Below, one piece after another: positions 1 to 11,399 of a stretch of DNA of 64,000 bases. The position numbers were made by a program, and so were the translations under genes. A model generated the notes under the pieces. That model was given only the letters and a program-made list of their open reading frames with translations, was not told the origin of the DNA and did not search any database. Origin of the DNA: Sorex araneus. Its lineage: Eukaryota > Chordata > Mammalia > Eulipotyphla > Soricidae. The stretch is from contig NC_073305.1 of assembly GCF_027595985.1 (NCBI RefSeq), positions 109,822,035 through 109,886,034 on the forward strand, read 5' to 3'. The stretch's first letter is position 1. Every line of letters begins with the position of its first letter.

Positions 1-25
1 GTGAAGGACAATAGACTTTATATTG

Positions 26-271
26 TCACTGTCACTGTCACTGTCATCCCATTGCTCATCGATTTGCTCGAGCGGGCATCAGTAATGTTTCCATGTGACA
101 TATTGTTACTGTTTTTGGCATATCGAATATGCCATGGGTAGCTTGCCTGGCTCTGCTGTGGGGGCGAGATACTCTCAGTAGCTTGCCAGGCTGTCCAGAG
201 GGGCAGAGAAATCGAACCCAGGTAGGCCACATGCAAGGCAAAGCACTACCGCTGTGCTATCGCTCCAGCCC
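26..271 (-). mobile_element. RTE-tailed SINE, full length, TSD-bounded
   Basis: Antisense copy whose tRNA-like head ends at CCAGCCC near 270 and whose tail is GTCACT repeats at the left edge. A perfect 13-base TSD, AGACTTTATATTG, lies at 13-25 and 272-284. Confidence 0.9.
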
Positions 272-284
272 AGACTTTATATTG

Positions 285-1369
285 AGAAATATAAAATGAA
301 TAGTTTAGGGCAGTAGGAGGGTTTAAAGATATCTTGACTGGAACAGTTGGGTTGCATTTTCTTACTACTATTTTATTATATTAGACCCATTATGATGGAC
401 TGAAACTCCAGCATGAAGGAAATGAGTGTGTAGAATTTATAGAAATCAGTCAGTATAAATAAGAACAATAACAGTAACATGAACTATCCATTAAAGTGTG
501 TTTCTGCATTTGAAATTCTAAAAAATAATTCTTAACATAGCAGTAAACACCTTGGTGTGCATACACATCTATGACAGGAAACTTTCTCTCAGTGCTTAGA
601 ATGGTACCTGGCACAAAGTATTTGCTGTATGTGTGCTTAATGTTCTGTTGTTTCAAATAACCACAGATAAATAAATTCTTAATAGATAGGATCATGCAAT
701 TATGGTAGAATAGATTGATGGGTAGATGTATTGGTCAATAGAAGACTGAATCAATGTTAAAATATTTAATAAATAATAGTGATTATTATTATGTTGTTAT
801 GACCTGGACTTTATTGTAAAAAAAATTTCCCTTTTATGTTCCTATCCTCAAATCTTATCTTTTCATTTTCAAAATGGTCATGTGGCTACACATTCCAGGA
901 GAAAGTTCGGATTTAACTCAAGAACACAAATTTTGGTTGCTGTTCATCATGGACCACAGCTGAGAGCTTCTTGGAGGTACTCAGTGCCTGGATCTTGCCC
1001 AGCTCAGTGTGCAGATACTTCGTTTATGTAGGGCAGATGCATGGTGGAAGGGAGGCTGGGCCCCACTTTTTTGAATTGGGATTACAGAAAGAGACCACAG
1101 AAAGGCTGCTATAGTAGCAGGAAGGACCAGAGGCTACACACCCTGGGTTAGCAGCCTTACTCTGTAAAGAGACATAGAGTAAATGCGTTTAACATTGCAG
1201 CAAATAGCTTCTTTCAGTACCTTGTTATCATATGCTCATGAGTGAGTGAAAGCACTATTTTATGAAAATATGACTCTTGTGTTCACAGGAAAATAGCCAC
1301 ACAAACATTCACAAGTACTGTGCTGAAAACTGCATTTCAGACCCTTTAGTTACTTCTGAGATTAAGAGG
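285..1369. other. Unique AT-rich sequence, no feature seen
   Basis: No recognisable gene or repeat. 950-1140 is somewhat less AT-rich. Confidence 0.5.
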
Positions 1370-1510
1370 CACTATTCTATTGTCACCTTTCAAAGGGGAA
1401 GAAATTTAGGCACAGAGAGGTTAAATAATTTGCTAGAGATTTCACAGGAAAGTTGCAGGACCAGGATTCAAACTAAGATAGCTCAACTCCAACACAGAAG
1501 TTCTCAAAGA
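1370..1510 (-). repeat. MIR fragment
   Basis: AGGCACAGAGAGGTTAAAT core followed by GGATTCAAAC, antisense MIR. Confidence 0.75.
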
Positions 1511-3030
1511 CTAAACTACCTCAACTGAATCTTAATGCCAGAAATAACTAACTATGTAAATATTCTGAGGCTCATTTTCCTAAATATTTGGGGTCATATT
1601 ATAAAACTGTACAAAATATACCAGTTACTACTAAATGCACTAAGTGTAGTAAATGTAGAAGTAATACTCATTCAACAAGAATGTAATAATTAATCTATAG
1701 TAAGAAACTCTTCTGGGGCAATAGCGGTGGACAGTGAACAGAAATTTATGCCTACCTGGTGAGTACATTCAAATGAAGTGGTAATAATAAATATATAAAA
1801 TAGACATAAATATTATAAAGAGAAAATTAAGTAGAGAAAAAATGCAAGTTATTCATTTGGTTAGAAAGTTATGGATAAGAGATATGAAATCCACTTTTGA
1901 ATGACATGATTGAATGTTAATCAATTCTGTAGTTGTGGACTCTTATATTCCCACTTCCCCTCCCCAGTTCTATCCACATCTTTATTCTATTTTAGTAGAG
2001 CTAAGTCACCATGAAATCTGCTTGCCATAATTTTAGAAATCCTCTCTATAAAGCGAAAACAGAAAAGTGGCTAACATGTTGCTTCTCTTAGTCAAAAGCT
2101 CTTTCTAGACTGCAGGACCTTCTTTTGCAATGCTGCACCATTCTGGGGAATACTCACCAGTCTTTTGTTCTTTTAAGATTCAAGTCAGAGTACCTCTTTG
2201 AGCTGATCACTCTCCAGTAAAACAAAATGGAGATTTGAGCTCTGCCAAAGGCCTTGGGCAGTTCAGTGTCCTTGCACATAGGATATTTGTCTTGCTTAGG
2301 TATGAGTTGTATTACCTGAAGCTCAATCTCAAAACTCCCTGAAGTTAAAAAAACTATACAATGAGTTTTTCTATTATTTTTCTATTTTGTATATAAGTGT
2401 TTATGTGCTAGAAGCAATCTTGTCATATTTTAATAGCCTCTTACTATAGAAATATAAAATCAAGGTACAAAATCATGCTTATTTAATCTAGTTACTCTAG
2501 AATAACAAATAATCCTCATGAGAGAATAAGTAAAATTAAAATTAAAATGACAAGAATAGAAATAATATATTTAATTTTCTAATATGTCTATTAATACTCA
2601 TTAAAATATCTCCAGAAATCTGAATTAGTATCATTTACTTCAATTTTCCCTCTGCTTCTTGAAGAAGTCATTTTTTATGTATTAATTCTACTTTGCTTTT
2701 GATTAGTGAGGAGAACAAAAACTAGAAACCCATTGGGGCCCATGATCGTGGCACATTTTATAGAAGCAGTTCTCACAAACAATGCTTGATTTCAGTCTAT
2801 TCAAACACAAAGCCAGTGTGAGCAGTGTTTAGAAAGACACGTTCTCCATGGCACCCTCTCTATCTAGATTCCTTCCTTCTTTCCTCTACCCCTCTTTCCT
2901 CTTCATCCAAAGCTAGGTAGCAATTACCACTATTATACTGTCACTCTTCCTTCCCTGCTTTTTCCTTTCTTTGCTAGTTTATTCTTGGATTTTCAGGATT
3001 CCAGCTTCAGAAGAAATAGGGGTCATTATA
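1511..3030. other. Unique sequence, no feature seen
   Basis: Only a pyrimidine-rich patch (2865-2975) stands out. Confidence 0.5.
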
Positions 3031-3068
3031 GAATATATGTATATATATGTATATATGTATATATATGT
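3031..3068. repeat. Microsatellite, TATATG type
   Basis: Interrupted TATATG/TATATA units. Confidence 0.9.
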
Positions 3069-3139
3069 TCTTTGCATTCTTTTCCTCTTTGCATTCTAAA
3101 CTTTTATTTCTAAGAATATGATCACAATTCAAAACTCTT

Positions 3140-3390
3140 CCCAGCTTTCTTGAGCTCTAATTAACATAAAAATTTAATAAGTTTAAGGTATACAATGATG
3201 ATGTGCTATATGTATACATGTTGTGAAATGATTTTCTTAGTAAAATAAATTTAACATATTCAGTTACCTCATAGAACTACCATTTGTGTGTGGTGAAAAC
3301 TTATAAGATCTATAATATTAACTACTTTCAAAGTACAAAATATAGTGTGACTGACATAGTCACTGTGATGTACATTAGATCCCATCCTAA
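3140..3390. repeat. Old L1M-type 3' UTR fragment
   Basis: TTAAGGTATACAATGATGATG and ATGTATACATGTTGTGAAATG recall ancient mammalian L1 3' regions. Confidence 0.5.
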
Positions 3391-3500
3391 AGATTTTGAT
3401 TTAATGGACTTGGATCCAGGCTCAAGAACTTAAAACTTTCTAAACATGTCAGTTGATTCCGTTACAAGGAAATTTGAGAATCATGATTTGAAAACACAAT
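3390..3500 (+). repeat. MER5-like hAT remnant
   Basis: ATTTAATGGACTTGGATCCAGG ... TTTGAGAATCATGATTTG, the end of a MER5A/B-type nonautonomous DNA transposon. Confidence 0.5.
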
Positions 3501-3674
3501 AAGTGGCAGCAAAATAAATTTTAATGTGAGGATCTATATAAAATTTAGATTTCAGGTTTCTTCCATGCGGAATAAAGATTTTACTTCAAACTGTAGAAAT
3601 GTACCATTATAAAGTGTTCAGTCTCAGAGTGAAGCTCATTCTTGTCTAGTCTGTTGCCTTCCTGAGAAGTTAGT

Positions 3675-3750
3675 AATGTGCCCAAGCATTTATGTAACAA
3701 GTTTGTGGCAGAATCAGAAGTAGAAATCAGGCTCCAATTTTCCATACAGG
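3675..3750 (-). repeat. MIR fragment
   Basis: GTGCCCAAGCATTTATGTAAC then GGCAGAATCAGAAG: antisense MIR core. Confidence 0.5.
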
Positions 3751-3759
3751 TTTACTTGT

Positions 3760-4566
3760 TCCCCGTTCACACTCTAACATGAAGGAAAATTAAGAGGATT
3801 AATTTTGAAGATCTTTTTATTTTTTTAACCTTTTGTAGGGCTTAGAGTTTCTAATTGTCTCTCGAAATATAGCTGTCGTCTATTTAAACATTCTGGAATG
3901 GAAACAAAGGAGTTGCTTTCCATAAAAGCAGAAAAAGAGCATGGAAAAATACAGCTGGTAAGGACCAACTTTTCTCTGTGAAGAGAATCTAAACTTTGTG
4001 TTTTAAATACCTATAATCAGACCCCTCTATTTTAACCATTTAAGCCTTATTTTGGCTTTTTCACATTAAATCTTTCCTTTTTTCTGCACAGGAAGGTCAG
4101 ATTGTGTCTTATGAATGTAATTCTGATGAGTAAGGTACATGCATTATAAATGTCAACATGAATGATCATGATTTTCAGAAACCAGGTCTTAAGTGCTTAG
4201 TACCCAATGTGTAAAACCAATCCTTTGACACTTGTATCGTCAAACTCTTTGCCATCTTTATAGCATAAATATCTATTTTGAAGTTTTATACTAGCAGTGT
4301 TGCATGAGCTTTATAGCTTTCAAACATCCAGTATGAGTAACATAAAATTATTATCTAAACTGAGTTGGTCTGATTGCTTGGAATATATACTACCTCAGAC
4401 ACTTTCTTATTTAAAGGGAATTCACCAGAAAGTAAAGCATATTCTGAATTTGAAATTCTTATAAAATGAAAAAGAGACAATGGATATACCAGAATAGAAA
4501 AAAAACAGTATTTAAGCAGATAACAGAATTCCTGCTGGCTTCTTTCATTACTTTTTTCTTTTGAGG
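3760..4566. other. Unique AT-rich sequence, no feature seen
   Basis: No coding signal or recognisable repeat. Confidence 0.5.
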
Positions 4567-4725
4567 GTTTTGTTTTATTTGGGGGCCACACCTGGTGATG
4601 CTAAGGTACTTACTCCTGACTCTGGGCTCAGGGATCACTACTACCTATGCTTGGGGGACCATATAGGATTCCAGGGGGTAATAAACCCGGGTCATCCCTG
4701 GTCAAAGTTTCAGCCTCTCAGGGCC
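4567..4725 (-). mobile_element. SOR-type SINE, old
   Basis: Diverged antisense copy (GGGGGCCACACCTGGTGATGC, then GGGGGACCATATAGGAT). Confidence 0.75.
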
Positions 4726-4744
4726 CCCTTTTCTTTCTTTCTTT

Positions 4745-5880
4745 TTTAAACGTTTTATTTTTATAAAGTTGTTCATGATGATTTATTACATTCATTATTC
4801 CAACAACAATCCCACCACCATTATACTTTCCCACTACCATTATTTCCAGTTTTCCCAAGCACCACCCAGCCAGCCCAATAGCAAGCCCTAAATAATTTAT
4901 TGTGTATTGCTTGTTATGAATAATTCTCTAAAAATGATCACAAAAGTTTTCCTTAGAAGAAAGTGTGTGAAGATTGTTGTATCTCACCCTGGAGCCATTA
5001 AGTCCTTGTGGTAAGTGGGTTATTAACATGTTGCTACAGGTTTACTTCCAACTTTCCCAACCACCAACCAAGCCTGCCCCAATAGTAAGCACTAAATAAT
5101 TTATTTTATATTGCTTGTTATGAATAATTCTCTAGAAATGATCAGAAAATGTTTCCTTAGAAGAGAGTGTGTGAAGTTTGTATATCTCATCCTGGAGCCA
5201 TTAAGTCCCTGTATAAGTGGATTATTAACATGTTGTTACAGGTTGAGCCTTGAGTGCTAATATTTTCTTAATTGAGATTGTTTGCCTTCTATGTTACATC
5301 TCATCCAATGTGGTGTGCTACTCCTGGTATATCAGTGATGTAGAGTTTGAGATGTCATTTCAGGAATTCTAAAATTTTGAACGGGGTGATCAGCTGGGAG
5401 TTAATTTTTAACTGGATGGTAACTTTGGGATCAGAAACATCTCTGCAGCTTGTTGATCTCTTTTGAGAGTTATTTATGAGTCTCTGGATCATGGCCAGTT
5501 AGTGATGTTCACGATGATTTATTACATTCAACATTCCAACACCACCATTACACCTTCCCCCCACTATTATTTACAATTTTCCCAACCACCAACTATATGG
5601 CACCAGAGACAGTTCGTGGGCATGACTACCAGTCTCCTAGAAAAATAGGGGGATGTGGGGAGGTTGCCCAACTCTGACTCTGTGAGAGTCAGGCTTCCCT
5701 TCTCATCTCTTCACTATTTGCAATTTCTATTCCTCTGAGCTCTCCTTCAGGTAGGTGCCAGCTCCAGAGACTTACTCTGACAGAACTCAGGTGGGGTCTA
5801 TATTCAGTCTATTCCTCCATAGCTTTTACTGAGAGAGAATGTTTTGGGGATCCCTACATTTGATCATCTTGCTCCCCAAC
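4745..5880 (-). mobile_element. L1-tailed element(s), - strand, with internal tandem duplication
   Basis: The 3' end at 4745-4860 and a second related 3' end at 5505-5595 suggest two nested copies. Between them a segment of about 200 bases is repeated head to tail (4846-5045 and 5046-5245). Confidence 0.65.
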
Positions 5881-5919
5881 CCCCAATTGTGTTTTTTTTT
5901 GACGAGTGTTTGTTGAAAT

Positions 5920-6320
5920 ATCCTCTCTTCCCTATTTCAATGCTTTCCATTCCTTCTGATACTCTAACTGCATATATATACCTCACTAATTAATGGTGTC
6001 TTACAAGTCTTACAAACCTTTTTTTTTCTCCTTATAATTTCATATTTCAGCTTCTTAGATTAGAGAATTTTAGTTGACTTACCAAGTTAACAGATTCCTC
6101 TGCCTACTCAAATCTAATATTAAACCTCTTTAGAGAATTTTTCTTTTCAATTTGGTCCTTTTTACCCTTTAATTCCAGAATTTCTATTTGATTCCTTTTT
6201 ATAATTACGTCTTTTCATTGATATTCTGTATTTAACAAGATATTATTCTCATTTTCCCTTTATTTCTTGGTCTGTGGGGTCCTTTAGTTCTTTAAATATA
6301 TTTTCAGCAGCTGAGTTAGA
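5920..6320 (-). repeat. Old LINE-1 fragment
   Basis: Antisense sequence with TTTAGTTCTTTAAATATATTTTC and similar phrases typical of the reverse strand of old mammalian L1 upstream regions. Recognised by eye, moderately secure. Confidence 0.5.
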
Positions 6321-6570
6321 GTAATACAATACATATTTGACAGTGCTGGGGGGCTGGGAGGGAAGGATAGAACCTTAGGATAATGGTGACTACAATCCTG
6401 GCACACTGATGGTAGATGTAGCCGTATCACAAGTATTATTTTAAAAGGCAGGGGGAACAGTAGTGGAGATTGTTGGACACATTGAAAGTAAAGTAACTTT
6501 GTTTATTAAAAACATGAATGTCAAGATTATTGTAACCATGTTACCTAAACTACAATAAAAGTGAAAAACT

Positions 6571-6745
6571 GGATCTGGAGTGGTAGTACAGAGCATAGGT
6601 CATTGCCTTGGACTCATCAATCCCCTGCATACCATATGGCATCCTGAGTACTGCCAGGAGTAATCACCAGGTAAACAGTCAGACGTAGTCCCTGAGAGCC
6701 GATTGGTATGGCCCCAAACCAAAACAAAACAAAAATTAAAATAAT
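6571..6745 (+). mobile_element. SOR-type SINE, old
   Basis: Diverged + copy with CATACCATATGGCATCCTGAG and an A/CAAAA-rich tail. Confidence 0.75.
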
Positions 6746-7049
6746 AATAACTAAATTAAATAATAACAAAAATAAATAAATTGATGTAGTATTGTAACTT
6801 TGCTCTTTGTAAAGAAATTTAAATGCTGAATGATCTTTATTACAGTAGAAAGTATACTCCAGAGGCATAGGAATGGACTGACCCAAGGGTGCAGAGCAAC
6901 TCCCAATCATTTACAGACAGGATACTATTTATTCCTTACAGAGAAAATTGAACTAAAATACAGTGTGAATTAAAAAAAAAAACAAGTGTATTTTCTAATT
7001 CTATCCTGATTTAAGACCTCATTTTCATCAAGTCCTTTTTGTTTTGTTT

Positions 7050-7137
7050 TTCTTTTTTTGTTTGCAGTGCTGGGGGTAAAACTGAGGACCTGCAGCATGC
7101 AAGCACGCATGCTATTACTGAGCCACATCTTCTGCCC
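7050..7137 (-). repeat. tRNA-derived SINE fragment, ID/tRNA-Ala-like
   Basis: Antisense CAGTGCTGGGGGTAAAACTGAGGAC and ATTACTGAGCCACATCTTC. Closer to a generic tRNA-Ala-type SINE head than to the SOR head. Confidence 0.5.
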
Positions 7138-7312
7138 TCTCAATGACAGTTTTTTTTTATCTTAAAATATACTTTCTCCTTGAAATAATATTTTAGTTTC
7201 ATTAGATATAAGCTATGCAATTTTTCTGCACATATTATAATATATTGCATGCATCTCCTATATAAGGATATGTACATTATAATAAACATTGATTAAATGT
7301 TTCCCTTTTTAA

Positions 7313-8095
7313 CTTTTTTTTCAATTTTTTATTAGAGAATCACTGTGATGTACAGTTACAAGCTTATGGACTTTTGTATTTGCATTTCACTTATGCAGTG
7401 ATCATTTACCCATCCCTCCACCAGTGCCCATTCTCCTCTACCAATGATCCCAGTATCCCTCTCACCACCCTCACCCCATCCCCCACTACCCCGCCCTGCC
7501 TCTGTGGCAGGGCATTCCCTTTTGTTCTCTCTCCTTTTGGGTGTTGCGGCCTGCAATAGAGGTACTGAGAGGCTTTCATGTTTGGTCTATAGTCTACTTT
7601 GAGCTCGCATCTTCCAACCTGAATGGGTCCTCCCAACATCCTTTACTTAGTGTTCCCTTTTTTATCTGAGTTGTCTTTTTCCCCAGCATGTGAGGCCAGT
7701 TTCTAAGCTGAGGGGCAGACCTCCTGATCCTTATCTCTACTACTCTTGGGTGTTAGTCTCCCACTCTGTTATTTTATATTCCACAGATGAGTGCGATCTG
7801 TCTATGTATGTCTCTTTCTTTCGGACTCATTTCACTTAACATGATACTTTCCATGCTGATCCACTTATATGCAAATTTCATGATTTCATCTTTTCTAACA
7901 GCTACATAGTATTCCATTGTGTAGATGTACCAAAATTTCTTTAACCAGTCATCTGTTTTTGGGCATTCCAGTATTTTCCAGATTTTGGCTATTGTAAACA
8001 GCGCTGCAATGAACATACAAATGCAGATGTCATTTCTACTATACCTTTTTTGCCTCTCCAGGATATATTCCAGGAGTGGTATTGCTGGATCAAAA
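7313..8095 (-). mobile_element. LINE-1 3' end, part of a 5'-inverted copy
   Basis: Antisense L1. The poly-A end is at 7313, and the ORF2 C-terminus reads IWKILECPKTDDWLKKFWYIYTMEYY at about 7880-8000 on the - strand. A G-rich 3' UTR segment lies between. Confidence 0.92.
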
Positions 8096-8715
8096 GGGAG
8101 CTCAAGTCAGGTCAAAGTGGATTAAAGATCTCAACATCAGACCAGAAACCATAAGGTACATGGAAGACAAGGTTGGCAAAACCCTCCACGACTTTGAAGC
8201 CAAAGGTATTTTCAAAGATGACACGCCATTGGCCAAGCAAGTGAAAACAGAGATAAACAAATGGGACTATCTTAAACTAAGAAGCTTCTACACCTCAAAA
8301 GAAATAGTGACCAAAATACAAAGACATTCTACAGAATGGGAAAGGATATCCACCCAAAACCCATCTGATAAGGGGTTGATATCAAGAATATACAAGACAC
8401 TTGTTGAACTCTACAAGAAGAAAACTTCTAACCCCATCAAAAAATGGGGAATGGAAATGAACAGAAATTTTCTCAAAGAAGAAATCCGAATAGCTAAAAG
8501 ACACATGAGAAAATGCTCGACATCACTAATCATCAGGAAGGTGCAGATTAAAATAACAATGAGATATCATTTCACACCACAGAGACTGGCCCATATCCAA
8601 AAGAACAAAAGCAACCGGTTTTGGCGTGAATGTGGGGAGAAAGGGACTCTCCTTCACTGCTGGTGGGAATGCTGACTGGTTCAGCCCTTTTGGAAAACAA
8701 TATGGATGATTCTCA
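8096..8715 (+). pseudogene. LINE-1 ORF2 C-terminal fragment, inverted part of the same insertion
   Basis: An uninterrupted frame of about 190 codons reads SKWIKDLNIRPETIRYMEDK through GEKGTLLHCWWEC, the L1 ORF2p region after the RT domain. It precedes, in ORF2 order, the sequence found in opposite orientation at 7313-8095. This is the signature of twin-primed 5' inversion. Only the C-terminal part of ORF2 is present, so it is nonfunctional. Confidence 0.92.
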
Positions 8716-8987
8716 ATGATAGTTTTATTTCTCTTGTTGCCAATTCCATTCTCCAACTCTTAATATTACTATCTTTTGAAACCCCCAAGAATATTAAGCT
8801 TACTGTTTTACTGCAGGAGCTAATCGATGCTGGAAGAAATCAAATTTTGTGTCAGAGAATGCTTACATTTGAATTACTGGGTGTGCAGGTGGGGCAGGGA
8901 AGCAAAATGAATAACAGATAATGCAGAAAAAGGTACCATAAGATAAGCAATTAAAGCAGCTCTGAATGAAATATCATGGTTATGCTT

Positions 8988-9085
8988 TTGGATCAGACTT
9001 CTTTGTCAAAACTCTGAATGAATGGTTTGAGCGAACCCAGGTTGGCCGCATGCAAGGCAAATGCCCCTACCCACTGTGCATTTTT
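8988..9085. repeat. RTE 3'-coding fragment joined to SINE head
   Basis: 8988-9030 reads DFFVKTLNE, matching the RTE C-terminus at 48.88-48.92 kb on the + strand. It runs directly into about 50 bases of the SOR-type head in antisense (9033-9082), followed by poly-T. A rearranged or chimeric insertion. Confidence 0.6.
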
Positions 9086-9539
9086 TTTTGGCTTAGTATA
9101 TGGTTAAATTTTATTAGTATATTGCTTCTTTATTCTATAATTGTTATTTAATACACTGGCTGATACAGAATTAGCTAAAATTATATTAATCAAAATTTTT
9201 ATATCTTTAGAGACTTTAAAAAATTTTTATTAGTGAATCACAGGAACGTAGTTACAAACTTATGCACTTTCATGTTTGCATTTCAGTCATACAGTGATCA
9301 GTGATCGTTTATATCCATCCACCAGTGACCATTCTCCTCCAGCCTCATTTTTTTATGAGATTGGATGTTTTTTCTTGCAGAATTCAACCAGTGCCTTGTA
9401 TATCTTTGATGTCAACCCTCTATCAGAAGAATATTGGGTGAATATCTTTTCTCATTAGGTAAGCTAATAGTAGTCTTTTTATCTTGGTCACTGTTTCTCT
9501 TGAGGTGCAGAAGTTTCTTAGTTTAAGATAGTCCCATTT

Positions 9540-10141
9540 TTAAAATTTTAATTTTTTTTATTAATTCACCATGAGATATAGTAACAAAAAATTCATGTTT
9601 GGACTTCAGTCATACTGTCATCCAACACCCATCCCTTCACCAGTGCACATTTTCCACCACCAAAATCCCCAGTACCCCCCCACTCCCACTTTTCATATCT
9701 CTCCCCTGCTTGTGTGGCAGACAATTTGCAAGGTATTCTTTCTCTACTTTAATTACCTTCTATATTTCAAGACCAGTCCTACTCCCCTTATATCTGCCGA
9801 AAATAGTAATTGCTAGACAATGTGTTTTGTATTGCTTGTTATGAATGTAATATGATGTCAAAGATGCGTGCTTTAGGAATTCAAAGATTTTAATAATTAG
9901 GGTTTGAAGAAATTGCTATCTCAGGTTGCCCTTGTCTGAGATTCCTGTATGTGTCTCTGGATCGTGGCCATGTGGGAGCTGGTTCTTTTTTGCTGGCTTC
10001 TAGAAAATGGCGACAGCTCGAGCTCTCAGAGGGCAGGTGGTGGGACGGAACCTGCCCCTGTCTGGAGCGGCCCAGTGGAGAAGGCCTATTGCCAAATCCC
10101 AGGCCATCTCTGCTCAGGTCCGAGATTTCTGTGTGTGTCTC
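9540..10141 (-). mobile_element. L1-tailed nonautonomous element, copy A
   Basis: 602 bases with AT-rich 3' end at the left (CACCAGTGCACATTTTCCACC antisense) and a GC-richer 5' part at the right containing AAATGGCGAC. TSD AGTCCCATTT at 9530-9539 and 10142-10151. No long ORF. Confidence 0.75.
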
Positions 10142-10406
10142 AGTCCCATTTGTTTACCTTTGCTTCACTTGCTTGCTCAGTGGTGTTTCATCTTTGACTA
10201 TATCTTTAGCTTCAGTATCATGGAAGGTTTTGCCAACCTTTTCTCTAATGTACCTTATGGATTCTGGTATGATGTTGAAATCTTTAATCCATTTTGATCT
10301 GACTTTTGTTCATGATGTTAGGTAGAGGTCTGAGCCCATTTTTTTTTTTTTTTTTTGCATGTAGCTGTCCAATTTTGCCAGCACCATTTGTTTAAGATGC
10401 TTTCCT

Positions 10407-10504
10407 ACTGTGAAGGGATGGGTATTCGAGCATTGTATAACTGAGATTTAAACCTGAAAACTTTGTAACTTTGTAACTTTCCACAATAAAAAATTAAAAA
10501 AAAA
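10407..10504 (+). mobile_element. Ultra-short LINE-1 3' stub with perfect TSD
   Basis: 98 bases of L1-type 3' terminus (GAAGGGATGGGTATTCGAGC to poly-A) flanked by AAGATGCTTTCCT at 10394-10406 and 10505-10517. Confidence 0.9.
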
Positions 10505-10830
10505 AAGATGCTTTCCTTACTCCACTTTATATTTCCTGCTTCCTTATTGGAGATTAGATAATCATATATTTGAGGGTGTGTGTAAGGATATTCAACCCTA
10601 TTTCATTGGTCTATGATTCTGCCTTTGTTCCAATGCCATGCTGTTTTAATTATTACTGCTCTGTAGTAGTACAGTTTGAGGTTGGGGAAGGTGATGCCTC
10701 CCATCTTCCCCTCCACTCCCCCAGCAAGATTGCTTTAGCTATTCGTGGCGGTCTTATTGTTCCATACATATGTATATTTCTTTTACAGAATAGTATCATA
10801 CTATATATTTTGCTATGCCCTTTACATTTT

Positions 10831-10992
10831 TTTTTGCTTTTTTGGGGGTCACATCTGGCAATGCTCAGGGCTTACTCCTGGTTCTGCACTCAGGAATCAC
10901 TCCTGGCAGTGCCGGGGGGACTATATGGGAATGCCAGTTATTGAACCCAGGTTAGCTGCATGCAAGACAAGTGCCCTCCCTGATGGCCTTAT
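10831..10992 (-). mobile_element. SOR-type SINE inside L1
   Basis: Antisense copy within a - strand L1. TSD CCCTTTACRTTTT at 10818-10830 and 10993-11005, one mismatch. Confidence 0.9.
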
Positions 10993-11229
10993 CCCTTTAC
11001 GTTTTTTACTTTATTTATTCTGGAGATTATTGTAGTTTTGTGCTTTCCCAAAAGAAATGTTATGTTCTACTTCTCAGCACCTCAGAAAGTAGCCTAATTT
11101 GGAAATAAATCTTCACATGTAATTAGTTGAAGTGAAGTCATGCTGGAGTGGATTGGGCCTGTAATCCTTTATGAGTGATATTCTTAGAAGAGGACACTGA
11201 CACTTAGTAAGAATGCTATGTTACAGCAG

Positions 11230-11234
11230 GAGAA

Positions 11235-11303
<69 letters not shown>

Positions 11304-11391
11304 GACAGAGAGAGACAGAGACAGAAAGAGAGACAGAGACAGAGAAGACAGAGGTGGGGGAGAGAGAGAGATAGATAGAGAGAGAAAGAGA
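11230..11391. repeat. Microsatellite (GA)n(GACA)n(GA)n
   Basis: GA repeats to about 11258, ten or more GACA units to about 11300, then imperfect GA/GACA. Frames across it on both strands are repeat artefacts. Confidence 0.97.
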
Positions 11392-11399
11392 TTGGAATG

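Larger units (their letters stand above)
9215..11040 (-). mobile_element. LINE-1, - strand, with three later insertions
   Basis: 3' terminal bases at 9215-9345, then a jump to antisense ORF2 (9346-9540, 10142-10393, 10518-10830, 10996-11040). It is interrupted by a 602-base L1-tailed element, a 98-base L1 stub and a SINE, each with its own TSD. Confidence 0.85.

Noticed and set aside
1712..1740. SINE-like CTGGGGCAATAGCGGTGG
   Set aside because: Too short and no body or tail follows.
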